Part shown: one piece after another, positions 51,597 to 60,120 of the stretch
How positions within the stretch are numbered: position 1 is the first letter of the stretch
Layout: the number at the start of each line of letters is the position of its first letter
From: CADCWK01 sp035944555
GTDB taxonomy: Bacteria > Chloroflexota > Chloroflexia > Thermomicrobiales > UBA6265
DNA length: 64,000 nucleotides
Direction of reading: 5' to 3'
Assembly: GCA_035944555.1 (NCBI GenBank)
Contig: DASZAY010000009.1
Location: 62,001 to 126,000, forward strand
Translations under genes and position numbers: made by a program
The notes under the pieces: model-generated
Seen by the model: only the letters and a program-made list of their open reading frames with translations
Told to the model about the DNA's origin: nothing
Databases searched by the model: none

Positions 51597-51624
51597 ACCC
51601 GGGAAGGGACCGAAGCAGGGAAAA

Positions 51625-51660
51625 CACAAGGACGGTAGCCATATGGCCACCGTCCTTGTG
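51625..51660. terminator. Bidirectional terminator between the GAP gene and gyrA
   Basis: CACAAGGACGGT (51625-51636) pairs perfectly with ACCGTCCTTGTG (51649-51660), and the stem continues inward with GCC/GGC. TTTT follows at 51665 on the plus strand and GTTTTCC on the minus strand. Confidence 0.85.
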
Positions 51661-51687
51661 CATGTTTTGAGTGACAGGGGCGCTGGC

Positions 51688-54255
51688 CTACTCGGCGACC
51701 GGCTCGCTCACCACGGCGGTAGCTTCGATTGCCTCCAGCGCCTCGGCGGCTTCAGCCGGGTCATCCTCCAGGTTCTGGAGCGCCGAGATCTCGAGCGGGT
51801 CGCGCGGCTCGATGATCGCCATCGAGGCGACTTCCTCCCGGGCGCCGATGCGCATCAGCTGCACGCCCTGGGTGGAACGCCCGATCCGGCGGATCTCCTT
51901 GACCTTGGACCGGATGATCTTGCCCTTGGAGCTCATCAGGACCATCTCATCGTCATCGTGAGCCATCTCGGCCGCGACGATCTTCCCGGTCTTCTCGGTC
52001 AGCTTCATGGCCGTTACGCCCTTGCCATTCCGGCCTTGGCGGGACCACTCGGACAGGGCGGTCCGCTTGCCGAGACCCTTGGCCGAGACGAGGACGATGT
52101 CGTGGTCCGGCTGGACGACCTCAAAGGCCATCACCCGGTCCCCGACCGCCAGCCGGATCCCGCCGACGCCTGCCGCCTGGCGACCCATCGGCCGGACGTC
52201 CTTCTCCTCCGAGAAGACGATGGACTGGCCCATCTCGGTGATGAGCATTATCTCGTCCGTGCCGGAGGTCATCCGAACCCAAGCCAGCTCATCGCCCTCG
52301 TCGAGCGAGATTGCGATCAGGCCGGAAGCGCGAACGTTCCGGAACTGACTAAGGTCAGTGCGCTTCACGCGCCCCAGGCGGGTCGTGAAGAACAGGTACT
52401 TGCCGTCGTCGAAGCTGGGCACCTTCATGATCGTCGTGACCGTCTCGTCGGGCCTGAGGCTGATCAGGTTGACGATCGGGAGCCCCTTGGCGGTCCGGCC
52501 GCTGTCCGGGATCTCGTGGACCTTGAGGTGATAGACGCTGCCCCGGTTGGTGAAGAGCAACAGGGAATCGTGCGTCTTGGTGTGGACGACCAGGCGAGGC
52601 GCGTCCTCATCGCGCATTGTCATGCCGGTGACGCCCTTGCCGCCTCGGATCTGCGTGCGGTAGATGTCGTCGTTGATGCGCTTGACGTAGCCACGCTCGG
52701 TCAGCGACACGATGACGTGGTGCTCCGGGATCAGGTCCTCCTCGGAGATGTCGCCGGAAATGTCCTGGATCTTCGTGCGGCGCTCGTCGCCGTACTTGTC
52801 CTTCAGGAAGGCGAGATCATCGCGGATGATCTGGAGGACCTGGGCGCGGTCGCCGAGGATGCCTTCCAGCCGCTCGATCTCGGCCATCAGCGCGTTGAGC
52901 TCCTCCTCGATGCGCTGGCGCTCGAGGGCGGCGAGACGAGCGAGTCGCATGTCAAGGATGGCGTCCGCCTGGGGCTGGCTGAGCGCGAACCGCTCCATCA
53001 GGTTGGTGCGGGCGTTCTCGGTCGACTGCGAGGCGCGGATCGTGTTGATCACCTCGTCGATGTTGTCGAGCGCGATCCGCAAACCTTCGAGGATGTGGGC
53101 ACGGCGGCGGGCGCGCTCTAGTTCGAACTGGGTCCGGCGGGTAATGACGATCTCGCGGTGATCCAGGTACTCCTGCAGGGCGCGGCGGAGCGATAGCACC
53201 CGCGGCACCTTGCCGTCCTCGACCAGCGCGACCATGTTCACGCCGAAGGACTGCTGCAGCGCGGTGTGCTTGAACAGGCTGTTCAGCACCTTCTTGGGCT
53301 GAGCGTCCCGCTTGAGCTCGATGATCGCCCGCATGCCGTTTCGGTCCGACTCGTCGCGCAGGTCGCTGATGCCGTCGAGCTTGCCCTCGCGGACGAGCTC
53401 GGCGATCCGCTCCAGCAGGGCCGACTTGTTCACCTGGTACGGCAGCTCGGTGACGACGATCTGGAAGCGGTTGCCGCGCGGGCTCTCCTCGATGAAGGCC
53501 TTGGCGCGGATCACCACACGGCCACGCCCGGTGGCGTAGGCAGCCTTGATGCCTTCGCGCCCGAGGATCGTGCCGCCGGTCGGGAAGTCCGGACCTGAGA
53601 TCACTTCCATCAGCTCATCGACCGTCGCCTCTGGGTTCTCGATGACGAAGGCGGCGGCGTCACACAGCTCGCGGAGGTTGTGCGGCGGAATATTGGTCGC
53701 CATGCCCACGGCGATGCCGACGCTGCCGTTGAGCAGCAGGTTCGGCAGGCGGGACGGCAGGACACGTGGCTGCTGAAGGGAGTTGTCGTAGTTCGGATCC
53801 CAGTCGACGGTGTCCTTGTCGATGTCGTTGATCAGCTCGTCGGTGATCGGCGTCATCCGCGCCTCGGTGTAGCGCATTGCCGCCGCGCCATCACCGTCCA
53901 CCGAACCGAAGTTGCCCTGACCATCGACCAGCGGGTAGCGCAGGTTGAAGGGCTGCGCCATCCGGACCAGCGTGTCGTACGCCGCGGTATCCGAGTGCGG
54001 GTGGTAGTTCTTGAGCACCTCGCCGACGATACCCGCGCTCTTGCGGTACCGGGCGGTCGAGCGCATGCCCATCTCGTGCATGGCGTAGAGCACGCGGCGC
54101 TGGACGGGCTTGAGGCCGTCGCGGGCGTCTGGCAGCGCGCGGGAGACGATGACACTCATGGCGTAATCGAGGAAGCCCTGCCGCATCTCCGTATCGATGC
54201 TGGCGAGCCTGACGTTGCCGATTTCCAATGGCTTAATCCCTTCGGAGGGCGACAA
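51688..54255 (-). CDS. gyrA: DNA gyrase subunit A
   Basis: The cutting and rejoining subunit of DNA gyrase. The 855-residue protein has the active-site Tyr129 in AAMRYTEARM and a quinolone-resistance region that reads HPHSDTAAYD (residues 85-94), with Ser88 where E. coli has Gly81 and Thr90 where it has Ser83. The C-terminal DNA-wrapping domain has the GyrA box QIRGGKG and six propeller blades. The box favours GyrA over ParC. The start is TTG 54255, or possibly TTG 54228 with GAAGGGA upstream. No gyrB adjoins it. Confidence 0.95.
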   Translation of the reverse strand: MSPSEGIKPLEIGNVRLASIDTEMRQGFLDYAMSVIVSRALPDARDGLKPVQRRVLYAMHEMGMRSTARYRKSAGIVGEVLKNYHPHSDTAAYDTLVRMAQPFNLRYPLVDGQGNFGSVDGDGAAAMRYTEARMTPITDELINDIDKDTVDWDPNYDNSLQQPRVLPSRLPNLLLNGSVGIAVGMATNIPPHNLRELCDAAAFVIENPEATVDELMEVISGPDFPTGGTILGREGIKAAYATGRGRVVIRAKAFIEESPRGNRFQIVVTELPYQVNKSALLERIAELVREGKLDGISDLRDESDRNGMRAIIELKRDAQPKKVLNSLFKHTALQQSFGVNMVALVEDGKVPRVLSLRRALQEYLDHREIVITRRTQFELERARRRAHILEGLRIALDNIDEVINTIRASQSTENARTNLMERFALSQPQADAILDMRLARLAALERQRIEEELNALMAEIERLEGILGDRAQVLQIIRDDLAFLKDKYGDERRTKIQDISGDISEEDLIPEHHVIVSLTERGYVKRINDDIYRTQIRGGKGVTGMTMRDEDAPRLVVHTKTHDSLLLFTNRGSVYHLKVHEIPDSGRTAKGLPIVNLISLRPDETVTTIMKVPSFDDGKYLFFTTRLGRVKRTDLSQFRNVRASGLIAISLDEGDELAWVRMTSGTDEIMLITEMGQSIVFSEEKDVRPMGRQAAGVGGIRLAVGDRVMAFEVVQPDHDIVLVSAKGLGKRTALSEWSRQGRNGKGVTAMKLTEKTGKIVAAEMAHDDDEMVLMSSKGKIIRSKVKEIRRIGRSTQGVQLMRIGAREEVASMAIIEPRDPLEISALQNLEDDPAEAAEALEAIEATAVVSEPVAE

Positions 54256-54287
54256 TGAGGACGGGGTATTGCCGCCTGAACCGTAGA

Positions 54288-54296
54288 ATTATACCA
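54288..54296 (-). promoter_or_regulatory. Extended -10 promoter of gyrA
   Basis: TGGTATAAT on the minus strand (54296-54288) gives a perfect TATAAT with the TG extension, 33 nt before the first start codon. No strong -35 is seen, which extended -10 promoters do not need. Confidence 0.7.
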
Positions 54297-54358
54297 GAGT
54301 GCATCATCTTATATGGAAGATGTCCGCACGAAATCGGGCGGACACGGGAGGAAGCGAC

Positions 54359-55645
54359 GTGCGGTTGACACGGGACGAGACCACCGCATTGCTCCTCCAT
54401 CGACAGGGTCTGACCCGGCCTGGTCACGAGCGGAACGTCCCTGTCGGGCGGGACGACGTGCTAACCACGATTCGCCGGATGGGCGTCCTCCAGATCGATA
54501 CCATCCACATCGTCGCGCGAAGCCCGTACCTGGTGCTGTGGTCGCGACTGGGTGACTACCGGCCGCAGCTGCTGGATGAGGCCCTGGTCGCGCGGGAGAT
54601 CTACGAGTACTGGTCCCATGAGGCGTCATTCCTGCCCATCGAACACCTGCCGTTTTCCCGCGTGCTGATGCTGCAGAAGGACGCCAATCCCCGCCGGGTC
54701 CGCTACGTGACGTGGCGGCATGAGAACTCCACCATGGCCGAGGCGATCCTGGCTCGTGCCTCCGAGTCGGGCGAGATCCGGTCGGCGGACTTCGCCCGGG
54801 AGGTGCCGGGCAGCGGACAGGGCTGGTGGGACTGGAAGCCCGAGAAGATGGCGCTGGAGATGCTGTTCATGCTCGGCGAGCTGACGGTGTCCCGGCGGTT
54901 GAACTTCCACCGGATCTACCGGCGCTTCGAGGAGCAGTTCCCGGAGATCGACGATACGACGCTGCCGTCCGAGGACGAGGTCGCCGATCAGCATGTTCGC
55001 CTCGCGGTCCGCTCGCTCGGGGCCGGTCCCTCAGCCTGGATCCGGGACGTGTTCCGGCGACCACAGCGCGAGACGCAGAGAGCGATCGACCGCCTGCTGG
55101 CGGGCGGTGAGCTGGTACCGGTCGAGATCGACGGAGTGGGGGCAGGGGTCGCTGACAGCCCCGCGCTGGGGGATATCGAGCGGATCAGGGCCGGCGAGCT
55201 TACACCGACGGGGACCACGCTCCTCTCGCCTTTCGACCCGGTCGTCTGGGATCGCGCCCGGGCGCTGGCGCTGATGGATTTCGACTACCGGATCGAGTGC
55301 TACACGCCGGCGCCGAAGCGGCGCTATGGCTACTTCACGCTGCCGATCCTGCACGACGGGCGGTTGGTTGGCCGGCTGGATCCCAAGGCCCACAGGGCCG
55401 AGCGCCGTCTCGAAATCAAGGCACTCCATCTCGAGCCCGGTACGGTCATTGACGGAGGACTGCTGGACGGCCTGGCGACGGCGCTTGTGCGCTTCGCCGC
55501 CTGGCAGGGACTCGACTCCGTCGACGTGACGCTGTCGGATCCCCCGATCCTGCGTCGCCGGATCGGCCCTCCACTGCGCGTAGCCTGGAAGGATCACCGG
55601 GCGGGCCCGTCCCGGATCGTTCAGCCGGCGGGGCAGGCAGTCTGA
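54359..55645 (+). CDS. Winged-helix protein of the YcaQ/AlkZ (HTH_42) family
   Basis: A 428-residue protein related to YcaQ, a DNA glycosylase that removes interstrand crosslinks. It shows LRRMGVLQIDTI-like (here RRMGVLQIDTIHIVARSPYLV), the YWSHEASFLP segment conserved in YcaQ, MALEMLFMLGELTVSRR and a C-terminal SPFDPVVWDRARAL. It starts at GTG 54359 with GGGAGG upstream. It diverges from gyrA. It is a closer match to YcaQ than the HTH_42 protein at 22398-23543. The catalytic QxQ-type residues could not be confirmed by eye. Confidence 0.85.
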   Translation: MRLTRDETTALLLHRQGLTRPGHERNVPVGRDDVLTTIRRMGVLQIDTIHIVARSPYLVLWSRLGDYRPQLLDEALVAREIYEYWSHEASFLPIEHLPFSRVLMLQKDANPRRVRYVTWRHENSTMAEAILARASESGEIRSADFAREVPGSGQGWWDWKPEKMALEMLFMLGELTVSRRLNFHRIYRRFEEQFPEIDDTTLPSEDEVADQHVRLAVRSLGAGPSAWIRDVFRRPQRETQRAIDRLLAGGELVPVEIDGVGAGVADSPALGDIERIRAGELTPTGTTLLSPFDPVVWDRARALALMDFDYRIECYTPAPKRRYGYFTLPILHDGRLVGRLDPKAHRAERRLEIKALHLEPGTVIDGGLLDGLATALVRFAAWQGLDSVDVTLSDPPILRRRIGPPLRVAWKDHRAGPSRIVQPAGQAV

Positions 55646-55655
55646 ATGAGGGACG

Positions 55656-55699
55656 CGCCGACGCCCCAGGTCAGATCCCTGACCCGGGGCGTCGGCGCT
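55656..55699. terminator. Strong bidirectional terminator hairpin
   Basis: GCGCCGACGCCCC (55656-55668) pairs perfectly with GGGGCGTCGGCGC (55687-55699), and GGTCA/TGACC continues the stem. It separates the convergent HTH_42 gene and metY. Confidence 0.88.
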
Positions 55700-55724
55700 A
55701 GATGGCGGTAGATAGGAATGGAGA

Positions 55725-57020
55725 CTAAAGCCTGGCCAGAGCCTGCTCCAGATCGGCGATCAGGTCGCCGACCGTCTCCACGCCGACCGAGAGCCGGATG
55801 TAGTCGGGCGTGACGCCCGTCGCCTGCAATGCGTTCTCGTCGAGCTGACTGTGCGTGGTCGTCGCCGGGTGAATGATCAGCGACTTGGCGTCGCCGATGT
55901 TGGCGAGGTGCGAGAACAGCTCGACCCCGTCGATCAGCTTGCGGCCAGCCTCGCGCCCGCCCTTGACGCCGAAGCCGAGGATGGCGCCGAACAGCCCGTG
56001 GTTATGGTACTTCCGCGCCGTCTCGTGGGCGGGGTGACCCGGCAGCCCGGGATAGTTGACCCACTCGACGGCCGGGTGCTCGCCGAGGAACCGGGCGATC
56101 TGGAGCGCGTTCTGGCTGTGCCGCTCCATCCGCAGCGGCAGCGTCTCGACGCCCTGGAGGAACAGGAAGGCGTTGAATGGGGACAGTGAGGCGCCGGTAT
56201 CACGCAGCCCCTGGACCCGCGCCCGCAGGATGTACGACAGGTTGCCGAACGTGTCCCAGAACTTCAGTCCATGGTAGCTCTCGTCCGGCTCGGTGAACTC
56301 GGGGAAGCGCCCCGACGACCAGTCGAAGTTGCCGCCGTCGACGATGATCCCGCCGATCGACGTGCCATGACCGCCGATGAACTTGGTCAAGGAGTGGATG
56401 ACGATGTCCGCCCCGTGAGCGATCGGGTTGACCAGGTACGGCGACGGCAGGGTGTTGTCGATGATCAGCGGGACGCCGGCGTCGTGCGCGACCTGAGCAA
56501 CCGCCGCGATGTCGAGGGTCACCAGGTTCGGGTTGCCGACCGTCTCGGAGTAGACGGCCTTGGTCTTTGGCGTGATGGCTGCGGCGATGGCTTCGGCCGT
56601 CGGCTCGACGAACGTGAAGTCGATGCCCTGCCGGCGAAGCGTGTAGTTGAACAGGTTGTACGTGCCGCCGTAGAGGCTGGTAGTCGAGACGATGTGGTCC
56701 CCGGCCCCGGCAATGTTCTGGATCGCGGCGGTCTCGGCCGCCTGGCCGGACGCGAAGGCCAGCGCCGCCGCGCCGCCCTCCAGCGCCGCGATCCGCTGCT
56801 CCAGCACGTCGTTGGTCGGATTCATGATCCGGGTGTAGATGTTCCCGAACTTCTGGAGCGCGAACAGCTCGCTGGCGTCGGTGCTGTCCTCGAACAGGTA
56901 GCTGGTCGTCTGGTAGATCGGGACGGCCCGAGCCCGGGTCGTCGGGTCGGCACTCTGGCCGGCATGGAGGGCGAGGGTCTCGAAGCCGCGGGCAGGGGCG
57001 TTGTCAGTCGTCTCGGACAC
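55725..57020 (-). CDS. metY: O-acetylhomoserine sulfhydrylase (aminocarboxypropyltransferase)
   Basis: Makes homocysteine from O-acetylhomoserine and sulfide with PLP. The 431-residue protein has the PLP lysine K213 in IHSLTKFIGGHG, and ALEGGAAALAFASGQAA and SETVGNPNL typical of the Cys/Met PLP family. The length of about 430 and the motif spacing favour MetY over MetB/MetZ. The start is GTG 57020 with AGGAG 7 nt upstream; the frame stays open to 57116 but that lies in the spacer. It follows metX by 73 nt and shares its riboswitch. Confidence 0.93.
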   Translation of the reverse strand: MSETTDNAPARGFETLALHAGQSADPTTRARAVPIYQTTSYLFEDSTDASELFALQKFGNIYTRIMNPTNDVLEQRIAALEGGAAALAFASGQAAETAAIQNIAGAGDHIVSTTSLYGGTYNLFNYTLRRQGIDFTFVEPTAEAIAAAITPKTKAVYSETVGNPNLVTLDIAAVAQVAHDAGVPLIIDNTLPSPYLVNPIAHGADIVIHSLTKFIGGHGTSIGGIIVDGGNFDWSSGRFPEFTEPDESYHGLKFWDTFGNLSYILRARVQGLRDTGASLSPFNAFLFLQGVETLPLRMERHSQNALQIARFLGEHPAVEWVNYPGLPGHPAHETARKYHNHGLFGAILGFGVKGGREAGRKLIDGVELFSHLANIGDAKSLIIHPATTTHSQLDENALQATGVTPDYIRLSVGVETVGDLIADLEQALARL

Positions 57021-57093
57021 AGTGTTCTCCTGTGACGAAGGCGCGATGGCGCCGACGAAGGGTAGGGACGGATCGATTACAGGCGGATGGTGG

Positions 57094-58302
57094 TCAGGCG
57101 AAGATCGCGTCCTCAAGGACTGGAGCGGCGTCGAACGCCGGCGCGAGGACCGCGTTCAGCTGCCCCCACTCCTTGAGGAAGGCATCGTGGCCGTGCGGGG
57201 AATCGAGCTCCTCGTAAGTCGCATCGACGCCCTCGGCGGCCATGCGGTCGGCAAGGGCCTCGATCTCGTCCGGCGGGAACAGCCAGTCGGTCCGGATCCC
57301 GACGAGGTGGACCGGAGCCTGGACCTGGCGGAACCAGTAGGCCTCGCCGCCGTCGCGTCCGACGTCGTAGAGGTCCATCGCCCGGCTGAGGTAGAGGTAG
57401 CTATTTGCGTCGAAGCGCCGGACCAGCTTGTCCCCCTGATGATGGAGATAGCCTTCGATATCGAGGGTCGGTCCAAAGGCGGGGTAGGTGCCGGGTCGGG
57501 TGGCGAGGTTGCGGCCGAACCGCTGATCCATGCTCTCCCGGGAGTGGTAGGTGGTCATCGCCGCCATGCGGGCGGTTGCCAGTCCTTGGGTGGGGAAGGT
57601 CCCCTCGGCGAGGTATTCACCGCCGCGCCAGTCGGGGTCGGCCATGATCGCTCGCCGGCCCAGCTCCCCGTGGACGGCGATCCCCATCGGGGCCAGCGCC
57701 CCGGAGGCCGCGATGCAGACGCAGCGCTCGACCAGGTCGGCATGCCGTGTCGCCCACTCCAGCGCCTGCAGTCCGCCGATCGAGCCACCGATCGCGATCA
57801 GCCGGGTGATCCCCAGATGCTCGACCAGGCGGCGCTGGGCCCGCACGATGTCGCCGATCGTGACGAGTGGGAAGCGCATCGCGTAGGGACGCCGGGTCAG
57901 CGGGTCGTCCGAGGCGGGACCGGTGGAACCGGAGCAGCCACCGAGGACGTTGATGCAAATGACGAACGAGCTGTCGGTGTCGATCGTCGCGCCGGGACCG
58001 ATGAGCGGTGCCCACCAGCCGCCGGGACCGGCGGCGAGCGTGTCGCCGGTCAGGGCGTGGAGGACGAGGACCGCGTTGTCACCGGCGGCGTTGAGCGTGC
58101 CCCAGGTGCGGTAGGCCAGGGTGATGGCGGACAGCGAGCCGCCGAGTTCGAACTCGAACCTGCCGCTGTCGAAGGTCTGCAGGTCGCCCGCCTGCGGGGC
58201 CAGCGGATCGGCGGGCGCAGGCCGGCCGACCAGTTCCAGATGTGGACGGCGCTCGGCCGTCTCTCGCGTGTTGCCCTGTGGATGAGTCCAGGCAACGGAC
58301 AT
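57094..58302 (-). CDS. metX: Homoserine O-acetyltransferase
   Basis: Activates homoserine for direct sulfhydrylation. The 402-residue alpha/beta hydrolase has the nucleophile Ser174 in GGSIGGLQALEW, the Asp in RTDWLFPPDE and the His in SPHGHDAFLKEW. ALTGDTLAAGPGGWW is also conserved. I use ATG 58302, with GAGAGGATG upstream; an ATG at 58383 would begin immediately after the riboswitch terminator. Acetyl versus succinyl specificity cannot be settled by eye, but pairing with metY favours acetyl. It is the first gene behind the SAM-I riboswitch. Confidence 0.92.
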   Translation of the reverse strand: MSVAWTHPQGNTRETAERRPHLELVGRPAPADPLAPQAGDLQTFDSGRFEFELGGSLSAITLAYRTWGTLNAAGDNAVLVLHALTGDTLAAGPGGWWAPLIGPGATIDTDSSFVICINVLGGCSGSTGPASDDPLTRRPYAMRFPLVTIGDIVRAQRRLVEHLGITRLIAIGGSIGGLQALEWATRHADLVERCVCIAASGALAPMGIAVHGELGRRAIMADPDWRGGEYLAEGTFPTQGLATARMAAMTTYHSRESMDQRFGRNLATRPGTYPAFGPTLDIEGYLHHQGDKLVRRFDANSYLYLSRAMDLYDVGRDGGEAYWFRQVQAPVHLVGIRTDWLFPPDEIEALADRMAAEGVDATYEELDSPHGHDAFLKEWGQLNAVLAPAFDAAPVLEDAIFA

Positions 58303-58386
58303 CGTGACATCCTCTCCGTCTGCGACCGGGTGCCCAGAGGGACGGACCCGACCGGTTGATGGGCCTTGGCGGGAGGCTGCCACGAC

Positions 58387-58416
58387 ACAAAAAACCCCTT
58401 TGCCGGAGCAAAGGGG
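58387..58416 (-). terminator. Terminator of the SAM-I riboswitch
   Basis: CCCCTTTGC (58416-58408 on the minus strand) and GCAAAGGGG form the stem with a CCG-type loop. TTTTTT follows at 58394-58389, just before the metX frame. Confidence 0.92.
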
Positions 58417-58434
58417 ATGCGTCGCACGCTATTC

Positions 58435-58550
58435 CCTTATCTCGCAGATCACTCTGCCGGAATTGGCACCTTGCCGCGCGCACTGATAGTGCGTCGTCGC
58501 AGGCTGCCGGGCTTCACAGGGCCGTATCCCTCCACCTCTCTTGATAAGGC
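58435..58550 (-). promoter_or_regulatory. SAM-I (S-box) riboswitch aptamer of metX-metY
   Basis: On the minus strand the aptamer opens with GCCTTATCAAGAGAGGTGGAG, trimmed here to its key part CTTATCAAGAGAGG, then GGCCCTGTGAAGCCCGGCAGCC, of which GAAGCCCGGCAGCC is the conserved core. GGTGCCAATTCC follows, and GATAAGG closes the P1 helix. All four S-box signature blocks are in order. SAM binding should fold the aptamer and let the downstream hairpin terminate, shutting off methionine synthesis when SAM is plentiful. Confidence 0.94.
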
Positions 58551-58622
58551 AGCTATTCAGTTGTGGCGCGATCCTACCAACGCCGATTCGGCGTGTCAAG
58601 GACTGACAGGAGGATGATCATC

Positions 58623-59171
58623 ATGCCCCACGACCTGGGACCACTCCATCACATCAGCGATCGGTCAGGTATCGAACGCTTCGTCCCGCGGGTTGCCCCG
58701 ACTGATCCGGGCCAGCGGGAGGTCGTCTGGGCCGTTGATGCGGATCACCTCGGGCACTTTCTCGTCCCCCGAGATTGTCCCCGCGTCTGCTTCCGGGCGG
58801 GACCGGACAGCACCGAAGCGGACATCGAGACGCTTCTGGGCGGGGATCGTAGCCGGCGGGTGGTGGCAGTCGAGCAAGGCTGGCTGGAGCGCATCTCCGT
58901 GGCGACGCTGTATCGCTATGACCTGCACCCGGAGACGTTCCGGCTCCACGACGCCGTGGCCGGCTACTACATCAGCGACGATCCGGTTGAGATCGTCGCG
59001 ACGGTGGCGCTGACGGACTTGCCCGCCGAACTGGTCCGGGCCGGCTACGAGCTCCTCGCTTTGCCGTCGTTGTGGACACTGAGAGAACAGGTGATCGCGT
59101 CGTCGCTCCCGTTCTCGATCATCCGATGGCGAAACGCGGCACCGGATGACCGGACGGAGATCACCCCTTGA
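58623..59171 (+). CDS. DUF6886 family protein
   Basis: A 182-residue cytoplasmic protein. The segments LHHISDRSGIERFVPR, VVWAVDADH and FLVPRDCPRVCF match the DUF6886 family, for which no function is known. The start is ATG 58623, nine nt after AGGAGG; ATG 58614 directly abuts that site and is unlikely. Its last 11 nt overlap the 3' end of the convergent permease gene. Confidence 0.8.
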   Translation: MPHDLGPLHHISDRSGIERFVPRVAPTDPGQREVVWAVDADHLGHFLVPRDCPRVCFRAGPDSTEADIETLLGGDRSRRVVAVEQGWLERISVATLYRYDLHPETFRLHDAVAGYYISDDPVEIVATVALTDLPAELVRAGYELLALPSLWTLREQVIASSLPFSIIRWRNAAPDDRTEITP

Positions 59172-60069
59172 TGCCGGTGCTGGCGGAGAGTCCCTGGATG
59201 AACAGCTTCTGGGCGGCGAAGAACAGGATGATCATCGGGATGGTCATCAGGACCGATGCCGCCATCAGCAGCCCCCAATCCATGTCGAAGTCCGCCTTGA
59301 AGGACGCGAGCCCGAGGCTGAGCGTGAAGTCGCTGCGCTGGTTCAGATAGATCAGCGGGATCAGGAAGTCGTCCCACTTGGCCTGGAACTCGAAGACCGC
59401 GATGGCCACGATTGCCGGCCGGAGCAGCGGCAGGAGGATCCCGACGAGGATGCGGAAGTAGCCCGCGCCATCGAGCCGGCCGGCGTCGATCAGGTCCTGC
59501 GGGAGACTGATGAAGAACTGGCGCAGCATGAAGATGTAGAACGACGAGCCGAAGATGTTGCCCAGGAAGAGCGGGAAGAAGGTCCCGACCAGTCCCAGCT
59601 CGTTCCAGATAAGGAACGTCGGGATCATCGTCACGGCGCCGGGCAGCATGTACGACGCCAGCAGGACGGCGAAAAGAACGCCCCGTCCCCGGAAGCGAAG
59701 GCGCGCGAATCCGTAGGCGACCACGACGCTGGAGCAGACGACCAGGATCACCGAAAGAACGGTGACCAGTAGCGTGTTGCCCAGCCAGCGGAGGACCGGC
59801 GCGTAGGTGAAGACATTCCGGTAGTTGTCGAGTGTCGGTTCCGTAGGCAGCAGGTTCCCCGAGAAGACCTCGCTCGACGGCTTCAGTGACGACAGGATCA
59901 GCCAGGCGAACGGCGCCATGAACAGGGCCGCCAGCGCGCTGAGCAACCCGTAGAGCAGGATCGCCTGGATCGCGGCGTTGCGACGGCCGTTGTTCCGATT
60001 CGTGGTCTCGGGCTCTCGGACCTTGCTTACCGTGGACTGCGACAGGATGCTTTGCTGCGAAAAGGCCAT
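59161..60069 (-). CDS. Carbohydrate ABC transporter permease (MalG type), second importer
   Basis: One membrane subunit of the second sugar importer. It has about 302 residues and six helices, with an EAA loop LIDAGRLDGAGYFRILVGIL and a C-terminal KLFIQGLSASTGIKG. The start is ATG 60069 with GGGAGG upstream; ATG 60102 is further from any ribosome site. It follows the partner permease by 52 nt. No ATPase gene is present. Its 3' end overlaps the DUF6886 gene tail to tail. Confidence 0.92.
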   Translation of the reverse strand: MAFSQQSILSQSTVSKVREPETTNRNNGRRNAAIQAILLYGLLSALAALFMAPFAWLILSSLKPSSEVFSGNLLPTEPTLDNYRNVFTYAPVLRWLGNTLLVTVLSVILVVCSSVVVAYGFARLRFRGRGVLFAVLLASYMLPGAVTMIPTFLIWNELGLVGTFFPLFLGNIFGSSFYIFMLRQFFISLPQDLIDAGRLDGAGYFRILVGILLPLLRPAIVAIAVFEFQAKWDDFLIPLIYLNQRSDFTLSLGLASFKADFDMDWGLLMAASVLMTIPMIILFFAAQKLFIQGLSASTGIKG

Positions 60070-60120
60070 GTTGCTCCCTCCCATCGAGCGACGAGTCGTC
60101 ATGTCGACCGGGACGTGTCA

